A stretch of 11,071 nt of DNA from Lactobacillales bacterium (lineage in GTDB: Bacteria > Bacillota > Bacilli > Lactobacillales > Vagococcaceae), in assembly GCA_015655485.1 (NCBI GenBank), contig JAATEZ010000448.1:1-11071 (forward strand), given 5' to 3'. The notes beneath the pieces are model-generated. The model was not told the origin of the DNA, did no database searches, and saw only the letters and a program-made list of their open reading frames with translations. Positions 1 to 6,664 of this stretch are shown piece after piece (position 1 is the stretch's first letter; every line of letters starts with the position of its first letter). Both the position numbers and the translations under genes were made by a program.

Positions 1-36
1 GTCATTAAAAAGTCGAAAATACATTTTGAACAGATA

Positions 37-312
37 TCAGTAAGTCACGTCAAACTTATTTCGCTCTCTGATTGATTCGTCTATCATGATTTGGCAATCG
101 GTTACTTTTCCGCTGGGGGATGGGGAAGCCTTGATTTTTTTTGTAAACAAATCGATTTGTTTTTCAGACCCGCAAGCTTCTATATAAACAGAACCATTTT
201 CCTGATTTCGGACAAAACCGGTTACGCCGATTTGATCAGCGACCATTTTTGTCATATAACGAAAACCTACTCCTTGTACGCGCCCAGACACGACCATTTT
301 GATTTTTTTCAT
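37..312 (-). CDS. acyP: Acylphosphatase
   Basis: Small cytoplasmic enzyme that hydrolyses the carboxyl-phosphate bond of acylphosphates. From the ATG at 312 the protein is 91 residues, the usual family length. The signature GRVQGVGFR is at residues 10-18, with Arg18 as the phosphate-binding residue, and the second motif GFVRNQENGSV at 32-42 contains the catalytic Asn36. The C-terminal strand ends in FDVTY. The start is uncertain: homology favours ATG 312 (MKKIKM...), but no good ribosome binding site precedes it. The frame stays open upstream to a GTG at 363, and a TTG lies at 318. The gene is divergent from the rRNA methyltransferase gene. A convincing promoter (409-437) lies upstream. Family assignment is firm; the start is not. 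Confidence 0.93.
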   Translation of the reverse strand: MKKIKMVVSGRVQGVGFRYMTKMVADQIGVTGFVRNQENGSVYIEACGSEKQIDLFTKKIKASPSPSGKVTDCQIMIDESIRERNKFDVTY

Positions 313-408
313 TAGCAAAGTGTGAAAACCCGCCTCACTTCCTGAAGAGTGTCCACGGTTCACATCCTTTCATTTGAGGTTTACTGCATTTGGCTACTCC
401 TTCATTTC

Positions 409-437
409 ATCATAACTATTTTTTGAAAAGTAATCAA
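409..437 (-). promoter_or_regulatory. Probable sigma-A promoter of the acylphosphatase gene
   Basis: Read on the minus strand, TTGATT (437-432) is followed after exactly 17 bases by TATGAT (414-409), close to the sigma-A consensus. The predicted transcript start near 402 falls on or next to an AAGGAG (402-397). The leader to the ATG at 312 would be about 90 nt. Inferred from spacing and consensus only. Confidence 0.55.
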
Positions 438-464
438 GATTTACTCTCAAGAATCTTTTGCCTA

Positions 465-473
465 TGCTATAAT
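465..473 (+). promoter_or_regulatory. Extended -10 promoter of the rRNA methyltransferase gene
   Basis: TGCTATAAT is an extended -10 (TGnTATAAT), 29 bases before the ATG at 502. No good -35 is seen at 17 bases spacing, which fits an extended -10 promoter. The 11 bases TATGCTATAAT recur unchanged at the HxlR-type regulator gene (2245-2255). Confidence 0.55.
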
Positions 474-501
474 ATTATTTAAGAAAAAGGAGTTTTAGGC
501 T

Positions 502-1266
502 ATGAAAGAAATTTACTCTACGAATAATCCTTTGATCAAGGAAATTCGCAAGTTATCTATGCATAAGTACCGTAATCAGACACAGAGTTATTTAATAGAA
601 GGCGATCATTTAGTTGAAGAGGCGGTCAAAAGCTCCGCGCCTATTTTGCAGATCGTGGCAACTTTTTCATGGCTGGAAAAAGGAATTCCAAGTATCAAGG
701 ATTTTGAGGAACAAATCGTGGCTGTAACTGAAGAAGTCATGAAGAGTTTGACAGAGCTGCCTTCTCCTCAAGGGATCGCGGCGGTTATAAAATTAGAGCA
801 GGATCCGCTGCCAAATAAAATATCGGGACCGGTACTTTTATTAGATTCCATTCAAGATCCCGGGAATGTTGGGACCATGATCCGAACAGCAGATGCTGCT
901 GGTTTTTTTTGTGTGGTCCTTGGAGCCGGCTGTGCGGATATTTACAATTCTAAGGTCATGAGAGCTATGCAGGGAAGCAATTTTCATATACCGATTTATT
1001 CAGAAAATCTGTTAAAGGTAATCGCTGATTTAAAATCAAATGAAATTCCTGTCTATGGAACGGAACTTGCTCTCAGTGCTGTTGACTACCGGCTGATCCA
1101 TTCAACTAAAGTTTTTGGTTTGGTCATGGGAAATGAAGGCCAAGGGGTCGCTCCAGAAATTTTAGCTGAGACGACCAGTAATTTGTACATCGCTATCAGC
1201 GGTCAGGCTGAGTCACTTAATGTCGCCATAGCAGCGGGGATACTGATGTTTCATCTAAAAAGCTGA
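502..1266 (+). CDS. rlmP: TrmH/SpoU-family 23S rRNA 2'-O-ribose methyltransferase (YsgA/RlmP-like)
   Basis: AdoMet-dependent RNA methyltransferase of the SPOUT superfamily, 254 residues. The N-terminal part (about 1-100) is the substrate-binding domain with the YLIEGDHLVEEAV segment. The knotted catalytic domain has motif 1 DSIQDPGNVGTMIRTADAAGF around 115-135 (catalytic Arg in MIRTADA), motif 2 LVMGNEGQGV and motif 3 ISGQAESLNVAIAAGI near the C terminus. The ATG at 502 is preceded by AAGGAG at 487-492. In Bacillus subtilis the ysgA gene, whose product was assigned as RlmP (Gm2553 of 23S rRNA), also lies just upstream of pheST; the same placement here supports that orthology. Target site is inferred, and family membership is certain. 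Confidence 0.9.
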   Translation: MKEIYSTNNPLIKEIRKLSMHKYRNQTQSYLIEGDHLVEEAVKSSAPILQIVATFSWLEKGIPSIKDFEEQIVAVTEEVMKSLTELPSPQGIAAVIKLEQDPLPNKISGPVLLLDSIQDPGNVGTMIRTADAAGFFCVVLGAGCADIYNSKVMRAMQGSNFHIPIYSENLLKVIADLKSNEIPVYGTELALSAVDYRLIHSTKVFGLVMGNEGQGVAPEILAETTSNLYIAISGQAESLNVAIAAGILMFHLKS

Positions 1267-1286
1267 TCATTCAAGATTTTCTCTAC

Positions 1287-1443
1287 ATGGCTCAAAATCT
1301 ATTCTGCCTCATTCCGCTTTTTTGGGCCAGCATCACAAGCCTGACTTATCGGCCATAGCTGGAAAAAATCCGCGGTGTGTTCACCGTTAAAATTTTTCCT
1401 GCTCTATGGCTCTAAGTCAGAACGGGCTTGTTCCGCTTTTTTG
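1287..1443 (+). repeat. Cluster of three related repeat copies, two direct and one inverted
   Basis: The segments 1287-1324 and 1406-1443 align without gaps over 38 bases at 28 identical positions. They start with ATGGCTC and end with an identical 13-mer TTCCGCTTTTTTG (1312-1324 and 1431-1443), period 119. Between them lies a third copy in inverse orientation (about 1335-1367), sharing GCCATAG, TGACTTA and ACAAGCC as reverse complements of the right-hand copy. It looks like a small dispersed intergenic repeat. Whether it recurs in the genome cannot be seen here. Confidence 0.6.
1335..1442 (+). terminator. Long 97-nt imperfect hairpin followed by T6, possible terminator
   Basis: Five helices stack in order: 1335-1341/1425-1431 (7 bp), 1342-1348/1413-1419 (7 bp), 1352-1358/1404-1410 (7 bp), 1361-1367/1393-1399 (7 bp) and 1373-1377/1382-1386 (5 bp) with a TGTT loop. 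All pairs are Watson-Crick, with small internal loops or bulges between helices. A T6 run at 1437-1442 follows five bases after the stem. It may end rlmP transcripts, but it is far longer than a usual terminator and may instead be a repeat element acting as one. Confidence 0.5.
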
Positions 1444-1569
1444 CTTCTATTAAATTTTTCTTAATTGGAAGTTATTATATAGTAATCGAGGCTTTTTTAT
1501 GTTAGACTTACCTACAGTTGAAAGATGGAGTGAATTAAGCTGAGGTTGAGAAAATAAAGGTGGAAAAAT

Positions 1570-2061
1570 ATGTCAAAAAATTGGCGTGAAGATGAAGAGT
1601 ACATGTCTTACATAAGTGATTTGATCAACACCGAAGAGGTTCAGCGTTTAGGAGAATTCAAACAGCATTATCATTCGACTCGTTTGAATCATTCAATAAG
1701 TGTTTCATATAAGAGTTATTTATTAGCAAAAAAATGGCATGGCAATGCAAGATCAACTGCAAGAGCGGGATTGCTTCATGATTTGTTTTTTTATGATTGG
1801 CGCAGTGAAAAGCTTGATGGCGGTTCGCATGCTTATGTTCATCCAAGAATTGCAGCGAAAAATGCTGAAAAAATCACAAAACTTACTGATTTAGAAAGAG
1901 ACATCATTATTAAACACATGTGGCTTGCAACGATCGCTCCTCCTAAATACAAAGAAGGCTATATCGTTACTTTTGTCGATAAATATTGTGCGATACAGGA
2001 AGTGTTCTCTCCAATGAAGAATACGATCAAACAAAAATGGCATAAATTTCTTGTCAGTTAA
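1570..2061 (+). CDS. HD-domain phosphohydrolase family protein
   Basis: Soluble protein of 163 residues with an HD-superfamily metal-binding pattern: His41 in RLNHSISVS, the His70-Asp71 pair in GLLHDLFFYDW, His91 in the HPRIAAKNA segment, His116 in IIKHMW and Asp137 in FVDKYCA. This order (H...HD...H...H...D) fits a metal-dependent phosphohydrolase, probably on a nucleotide or other phosphate ester, but the substrate is unknown. No signal peptide or membrane segment is visible. The start at 1570 has AAAGGTGG at 1556-1563. The gene stands alone, between the repeat cluster and a strong terminator. Confidence 0.8.
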   Translation: MSKNWREDEEYMSYISDLINTEEVQRLGEFKQHYHSTRLNHSISVSYKSYLLAKKWHGNARSTARAGLLHDLFFYDWRSEKLDGGSHAYVHPRIAAKNAEKITKLTDLERDIIIKHMWLATIAPPKYKEGYIVTFVDKYCAIQEVFSPMKNTIKQKWHKFLVS

Positions 2062-2065
2062 AATC

Positions 2066-2101
2066 ATAGAGAATGGGATTTGAATTCCATTCTCTATTTT
2101 T
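2066..2101 (+). terminator. Rho-independent terminator of the HD-domain gene
   Basis: ATAGAGAATGG (2066-2076) pairs perfectly with CCATTCTCTAT (2087-2097) across a 10-base loop. The T tract is 2097-2101. It starts five bases after the stop codon. Confidence 0.88.
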
Positions 2102-2154
2102 GAACAATCACTAAAATAAGTGGTTTTGTCAATTTCATCAGATTTGTTCAAAAA
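2097..2154. repeat. 11-bp inverted repeat with inner palindrome
   Basis: TTTTTGAACAA (2097-2107) is the exact reverse complement of TTGTTCAAAAA (2144-2154). Inside lies a smaller dyad, TCACT..AGTGG (2108-2123, six spacer bases). The left arm overlaps the T tract of the preceding terminator. It could be a weak minus-strand terminator or a protein-binding site. No function is assigned. Confidence 0.45.
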
Positions 2155-2246
2155 AACGGATCAGCGACTTTTGTGTCTGGTTATTTGAAACAAAGGGATG
2201 TTGATTTCATTGTTTAAGCAGGAAATACTAATCTTTTTTAACTTTA

Positions 2247-2255
2247 TGCTATAAT
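2247..2255 (+). promoter_or_regulatory. Extended -10 promoter of the HxlR-type regulator gene
   Basis: TGCTATAAT, with the -10 hexamer at 2250-2255, lies 23 bases before the ATG at 2279. TTAAC (2238-2242) and GTTAA (2260-2264) form an inverted repeat around the -10, a plausible but unproven autoregulatory operator. Confidence 0.55.
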
Positions 2256-2278
2256 AATCGTTAATAGAGGTGATTAGG

Positions 2279-2605
2279 ATGGAAACATGTACAAAAGAAC
2301 AATATCAAATGTGTCCAAGGTTTGAAAAAACTTTTACTGTTCTTGGGAAAAAATGGAATGGTTTGATTATCAATGTCCTTTTGTCAGAAGGTTCTCAGAG
2401 ATTTGGCGAGATCGCCAATAAGATCCCTAATATCAGTGATCGAGTTTTGGTAGAGCGGTTGAAAGAACTGGAAAGCGAAGGATTGGTCGATCATGTATGC
2501 CTATCCAAGGAGACCAAACGTTCCGAATACATATTGACTGAAAAGGGGAAAGACTTGCAAAAGTCTATGCAGGCGATCGAAAGTTGGAGCGAAAAGTGGA
2601 ATTAG
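2279..2605 (+). CDS. HxlR/DUF24-family winged-helix regulator, YodB-like
   Basis: DNA-binding regulator of 108 residues. The ATG at 2279 is chosen over the in-frame GTG at 2270 because the AGAGGTGAT ribosome binding site (2266-2274) overlaps that GTG. The family core is clear: CPRFEKTFTVLGKKWNGLII near the N terminus, RFGEIANKIPNISDRVLVERLKELE as the recognition-helix region, and a wing ending in SEYILTEKGKDL. It resembles B. subtilis YodB as I recall it (MCPKMESAFSLLGKRWNGLII...). Cys12, just before Pro, matches the conserved N-terminal Cys6 through which YodB senses quinones and thiol stress. Cys4 and a Cys in the wing (DHVCLSK) are further thiols. No oxidoreductase target gene lies alongside, so regulated genes are unknown; family call firm, redox role inferred. 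Confidence 0.85.
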   Translation: METCTKEQYQMCPRFEKTFTVLGKKWNGLIINVLLSEGSQRFGEIANKIPNISDRVLVERLKELESEGLVDHVCLSKETKRSEYILTEKGKDLQKSMQAIESWSEKWN

Positions 2606-2617
2606 GCTAAAATAGAG

Positions 2618-2646
2618 TTGACCTCAAACGTTTCTTCTTGTAAACT
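2618..2646 (+). promoter_or_regulatory. pheST promoter
   Basis: TTGACC (2618-2623), 17 bases of spacer, then TAAACT (2641-2646). Transcription should begin near 2653, about 18 bases before the first helix of the T-box. The promoter begins only 13 bases after the regulator's stop codon, with no terminator between. Confidence 0.68.
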
Positions 2647-2680
2647 AATAGATGACTTTTAATAAATAAAAACGTTGAGG
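2622..2680. repeat. Near-perfect inverted repeat flanking the pheST start region
   Basis: CCTCAAACGTTT (2622-2633) and AAACGTTGAGG (2670-2680) are reverse complements except for one extra base. The left arm covers the end of the -35 and part of the spacer. The right arm covers the 5' base of T-box stem I. Confidence 0.6.
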
Positions 2681-2905
2681 GAAAAGAGTAATTTGTAAAG
2701 ATGCTGAAAAAGGGACAATTTGCCTTAGACTGAAAGCAATTGCAGTGATCAACGAATGAATTTCACTTCCCGAGTTGTCTATCGTCAGATAGACCGGCAG
2801 TTCTAAAACTGTCGTTAAAGAATCAAGTGCAGCATATTTTTTTATGTTGAATCAGGATGGTATCGCGAGAGCCTCGTTCCTATTTTTATTGGAACGGGGT
2901 TTTTT
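2671..2905 (+). promoter_or_regulatory. T-box leader responding to uncharged tRNA-Phe
   Basis: Stem I closes with AAC/GTT (2671-2673/2774-2776) and GGGAA/TTCCC (2679-2683/2767-2771). The pairs between them, G2677-A2678 and G2772-A2773, form a kink-turn of tandem G-A pairs. AGTA (2687-2690) faces GAA (2758-2760) as the loop E part of the specifier loop, and the specifier is TTC (2762-2764, Phe) followed by A2765. Two perfect hairpins follow (2777-2794 and 2795-2814). The T-box is AGGATGGTATCGCG (2854-2867); its TGGT (2858-2861) can pair with the ACCA end of tRNA-Phe. The antiterminator can form by AGGA/TCCT (2854-2857/2878-2881) and CGAG/CTCG (2866-2869/2873-2876), exclusive with the terminator. 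Uncharged tRNA-Phe should turn pheST on. Confidence 0.93.
2872..2905 (+). terminator. T-box attenuator (rho-independent terminator)
   Basis: CCTCGTTCC (2872-2880) pairs with GGAACGGGG (2891-2899), nine pairs including one T-G, followed by T6 (2900-2905). Its 5' arm overlaps the 3' side of the antiterminator. Confidence 0.92.
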
Positions 2906-2972
2906 GTTGTTCTTCTGCCCTGAAAAAAGCTTTTAAATCTGTTTCAAACGGTTTTAGAAAGGAAGAATAAAG

Positions 2973-4019
2973 ATGACGTTAAAAAAACAACTAGAGGATT
3001 TAAGAGATCGTGCAATAAAAAATATTGATTCTACTCTTACGCTGAATGATCTAAATCAGATCCGTGTTGAAATTCTTGGTAAAAAAGGACCAATGACAGA
3101 GGTTCTTCGCGGTATGAAAGATTTATCCGCAAGTGAACGCCCAGTCGTTGGAAGTTATGCCAATGAGATCCGGGATGTGATCACTGAAAAAATTGAAAAG
3201 AAAAAAATCTTTCTTGAAGCAGTAAAGTTAAATCAGACTCTTAAAGAAGAAAAAATTGATGTGACTCTTTCAGGAAAGAAAGTTCCGCAAGGAGTTAGGC
3301 ATGTCTTATCGCAGACCTTGAATGAAATCGAAGATATATTTTTAGGCATGGGTTATGAAATAATCGAAGGGTATGAAGTGGAGAAAGACTACTACAATTT
3401 TGAACGAATGAATATTCCTAAGGAGCATCCGGCCCGCGATATGCAGGATACTTTTTATATTACTGATGATGTTTTGCTGAGAACACATACTTCACCGGTT
3501 CAAGCAAGAACCATGGAGGTCCACGACTTCAGCAGAGGTCCTTTACGAATGATCAGTCCAGGCAAAGTATTTCGAAGAGATACAGATGATGCGACACACA
3601 GCCATCAATTCAACCAGGTAGAGGGATTGGTCGTAGACAAAGGGATCACGATGGGAGACTTGAAGGGCACCTTAGAGGTCATGGTGAAAAAAATGTTTGG
3701 GCAAGAACGGAAAATCCGCCTGCGTCCCAGTTATTTTCCTTTTACCGAGCCTTCCGTAGAAGTAGATGTGAGTTGTTTTAAGTGCGGAGGAACCGGCTGC
3801 AATGTCTGTAAACATACAGGTTGGATCGAAATTCTTGGAGCCGGGATGGTTCATCCTAATGTGCTTGAAATGTCGGGAATCGATTCAAATGAATATAGCG
3901 GATTTGCCTTTGGTTTAGGTGCGGAGCGGGTAGCCATGTTAAGATATGGGATCAATGACATTCGTCACTTTTATCAGAATGATTTTCGTTTCTTGGAACA
4001 ATTTAAAATAAAGGAGTAA
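2973..4019 (+). CDS. pheS: Phenylalanine--tRNA ligase alpha subunit
   Basis: Catalytic subunit of the cytoplasmic (alpha-beta)2 synthetase that charges tRNA-Phe; 348 residues, the normal length. An N-terminal coiled-coil arm (about 1-90) is followed by the class II core: HPARDMQDTFYI at 152-163, LLRTHTSPVQARTM at 168-181 (motif 2 region begins with the Arg loop), the FRRDTDDATHSHQFNQVEG segment at 200-218, and motif 3 GLGAERVAMLRYGINDIR at 314-331. FAFG (311-314) lines the phenylalanine pocket, with Ala312 at the position that governs para-substituted analogues. Four Cys at 268-279 (CFKCGGTGCNVC) resemble a pattern seen in related Firmicutes. AAAGGA (2958-2963) is the ribosome binding site. 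Controlled by the T-box; pheT follows after four bases. Confidence 0.97.
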   Translation: MTLKKQLEDLRDRAIKNIDSTLTLNDLNQIRVEILGKKGPMTEVLRGMKDLSASERPVVGSYANEIRDVITEKIEKKKIFLEAVKLNQTLKEEKIDVTLSGKKVPQGVRHVLSQTLNEIEDIFLGMGYEIIEGYEVEKDYYNFERMNIPKEHPARDMQDTFYITDDVLLRTHTSPVQARTMEVHDFSRGPLRMISPGKVFRRDTDDATHSHQFNQVEGLVVDKGITMGDLKGTLEVMVKKMFGQERKIRLRPSYFPFTEPSVEVDVSCFKCGGTGCNVCKHTGWIEILGAGMVHPNVLEMSGIDSNEYSGFAFGLGAERVAMLRYGINDIRHFYQNDFRFLEQFKIKE

Positions 4020-4023
4020 AAAA

Positions 4024-6444
4024 ATGCTTATATCCTATAAATGGTTATCATAATATTTAGATTTACAAGCTGTTGAAGCAATTGACTTAGCTGAAAGATT
4101 GTCTCTAACGGGTATCGAAGTAGAAAATGTTCGTCGATTAGACGAAGGACTGAAGAAAATTGTGGTGGGTTTTATCAAAGACTGTCGTCCGCATCCTGAT
4201 TCTGATCATTTGTCTATTTGTCAAGTAGATGTCGGCGAAGCGGAACCCAGCCAAATTATTTGTGGAGCCCCAAATGTTCAGGCGGATAAAAAGGTTATAG
4301 TTGCGCTTCCCGGAGCGAGGATCGCTGGAAATATCAAAATAAAAAAGGGGAAGATGCGCGGAGAAGTCTCTAATGGAATGATCTGTTCTTTGCAGGAGTT
4401 GGGAATTGCTGATAATGTCGTTCCTAAAGCCTATTCTGAAGGAATTTTCTTTTTGCCGGATGATTCTAAAGTCGGAATGAGTGTTTTTCCAATTCTTGGA
4501 ATGGATGACTCAATGATTGAATTATCCATTACACCTAATCGAGCAGATGCTCTAAGTATGCGGGGAACGGCTTTTGAAGTTGGGGCTGTCTATCGTCAAA
4601 AACCTGTTTTTACTGATAAAAAAGTTATTGAAGATGACTCCGCTGCGGCAGATCAGCTGATTCAAGTAATGGTGGAAGACGAAGCGGATGCACCCACGTA
4701 TAAAATCCGTATGATCAAAGACGTAAAAATCAAAGAAAGCCCGCTTTGGCTTCAAAATAGATTGATCCATGCAGGGATCCGGCCTATCAATAATATTGTA
4801 GATGTCACTAATTATTGCTTACTTGAATTCGGTCAGCCAATGCATGCTTTTGACTACGATAAGATCCAAACTGTAAAAATCGTGGTTCGCCGCGCGAATG
4901 CCGGCGAAAAACTTGTTACTTTAGATGGAGAACAACGAACGCTGACTGCTGATAATATCTTGATCACTAATGGTGAGACTCCCCTTGCTTTAGCGGGCGT
5001 CATGGGCGGCTTAGATTCTGAAATTACAGAAAAAACTACAACGGTCGCACTAGAGTCAGCTGTTTTTGACCCGATCTCCATTCGTAAAACAGCAAAAATG
5101 TTTAATCTGCGGAGTGAATCAAGCAGCCGCTTTGAAAAAGGAATCAATGTAGCGACTGTCCAAGAAGCTTGTGATTTTGCCGGCGCGATGATGGCCGAAT
5201 TAAGTGGAGGAACAGTTGTTTCAAAAACAGTAACAGCGACGAGCATGAAGCTGAAGCCGGTCCTAGTGAAAATCACACTGGCAAAAATCAATCGTTCTCT
5301 TGGTACAACACTCACAATAGAACAAGTCAATGAAATTTTTGCAGCATTGGGTTTTAAATATGATCTGAACCATGACCAGTATGAAGTAACGATTCCCCCA
5401 AGAAGGTGGGATATCGCGATCGAAGCGGATATTCTTGAAGAAGTGGCTCGGATCTATGGTTATGACCGCTTGCCTTCTACGCTGCCTGGCGGACAGGTGC
5501 AGCCGGGAAGTTTAACAAAGAGCCAGCAGCTTATGCGGGCAACCAAAACGCTTCTTGAAGGAAGCGGGCTGACCGAAGCCATTAGTTATGCGCTGACTAC
5601 GGAAGAAAAGGCCGCTCATTTTCTTCAAAAAGAAAGCTTTCCAACGGTTCTCCAATTTCCAATGAGCGAAGAAAGAACAACCATGAGAATGAATTTGATC
5701 AGCGGTTTGCTTGATGATCTGGCTTATAATGTTTCCAGAAAAAATGAGAATATCGCTTATTATGAGGTGGGTCGCGTATTTTATCAGAATAAAAGTGCCG
5801 ATAGCCTGCCAATCGAAGAAAATCATCTGGCCATCGCTGTAACAGGAAACTGGCAGGAAAAAGATTGGCAAACGATCAAACAGCCCGTTGATTTTTTTGT
5901 TATCAAAGGAATTATAGAAAACTTATTCTCGATGTATGGATTGACAAATCAGATCACTTATCAGAATTCACAGGATTATCCTGAAATGCATCCGGGGAGA
6001 ACAGCACGGATCTTGTTAGATGGAGAAAATATCGGATTTATCGGGCAGGTCCATCCAATTACGGCCAAAAAGTATGGATTAGAAAGTGCTTTTGTTGGTG
6101 AATTAAATATCCAGCAGATTTTTGCCGCGGATAGAAAGGGGATCATCTATAAGGAAGTTTCAAAGTATCCTGCTGTCAAACGTGATATCGCGCTTCTGGT
6201 TGACGAAAATATAACCAATCAGTCCTTGCGGTCAGGTATCCACGCAGCGGGAGGCAGACTTTTGCATAGAGTCGAACTATTTGATCTCTATCAGGGAAAG
6301 AACATCGAAAAAGGGAAAAAATCATTAGCCTATACCTTGACGTTTATGGATCCTGAAACGACTTTGACAGAAGAAGAGATCAATCAGGCTTTGAACAAAA
6401 TCCAGAAACGATTGCGCTCCGACTTTTCTGCAGAGATCCGTTGA
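4024..6444 (+). CDS. pheT: Phenylalanine--tRNA ligase beta subunit, interrupted by an in-frame TAA at codon 10
   Basis: Beta subunit of phenylalanyl-tRNA synthetase, which binds tRNA and edits mischarged Tyr. The natural start is ATG 4024, seven bases after AAGGAG (4011-4016). It reads MLISYKWLS, then TAA at 4051-4053, then YLDLQAVEAIDLAERLSLTG in the same frame and on to the stop at 6444. Reading through the stop gives 806 residues, the normal length; relatives have Glu in LSEY, so a single G-to-T at 4051 would explain it. Downstream domains are intact: EMAP-type tRNA-binding domain (about 40-150, with HPDSDHLSICQVDVG), B3/B4 editing region, B5 (including IPPRRWDI), the catalytic-like core, and the C-terminal ferredoxin-like anticodon-binding domain (KYPAVKRDIALLVDE onward). 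A frame from TTG 4099 (781 residues) lacks a ribosome binding site. Identity is certain; whether this copy makes full protein is open. Confidence 0.93.
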
Positions 6445-6529
6445 TTTTTTTTAAATACAGGGAACTGTTGGTTTGATTTTTTTCTGTTTAAGGAATCAGG
6501 ATCAGAAAAATATTTTTAATGTCCAGAGG

Positions 6530-6577
6530 ATGAGGCAAACTTTTTTGAGTTTATACTCCTCCTCATTTTTATTTTTT
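6530..6577 (+). terminator. Probable pheST terminator
   Basis: ATGAGG (6530-6535) pairs with CCTCAT (6561-6566), and inside it AAACT (6537-6541) pairs with AGTTT (6548-6552). The unpaired bases 6553-6560 make the stem asymmetric. A T-rich run (6566-6577) follows. It lies about 90 bases after the pheT stop. Confidence 0.55.
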
Positions 6578-6664
6578 CTTAAAAAAAGGATACTTTTACT
6601 TGCGAATTAAATGGAAAAAGGCGACAATAAAGGAAATCTCAAAAAAGAAATAGAGGATGTTTTA

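Larger units (their letters stand above)
1267..1569. other. Gene-free stretch with repeat cluster and possible HD-gene promoter
   Basis: This 303-base gap has no long reading frame. Its first two thirds hold a cluster of related repeats and a long hairpin (listed separately). The rest (1444-1569) is AT-rich, with TATTATATAGTAAT at 1473-1486 as a possible -10 region, a 14-codon frame at 1499-1543, and the AAAGGTGG ribosome binding site (1556-1563) of the HD-domain gene. Confidence 0.6.

Noticed and set aside
2777..2814. Two adjacent perfect hairpins as a CRISPR-like or tRNA-like unit
   Set aside because: They sit between stem I and the antiterminator of the T-box and belong to its linker helices; no spacer-repeat or cloverleaf pattern exists.
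4099..6444. Treating TTG 4099 as the natural pheT start
   Set aside because: There is no ribosome binding site, and the 25 residues upstream, apart from the TAA, read as normal PheT N terminus after a perfect site at 4011-4016.
6476..6511. AT-rich hairpin TTTTTCTG/CAGAAAAA after pheT
   Set aside because: Eight mostly A-T pairs with a 16-base loop and only a weak T-rich tail; the GC-richer structure at 6530-6577 is the better terminator.
6611..6664. An 18-residue N-terminal extension of glutamate racemase
   Set aside because: ATG 6611 lacks a ribosome binding site, the extra residues do not resemble the family, and GAGG at 6653-6656 points to ATG 6665.
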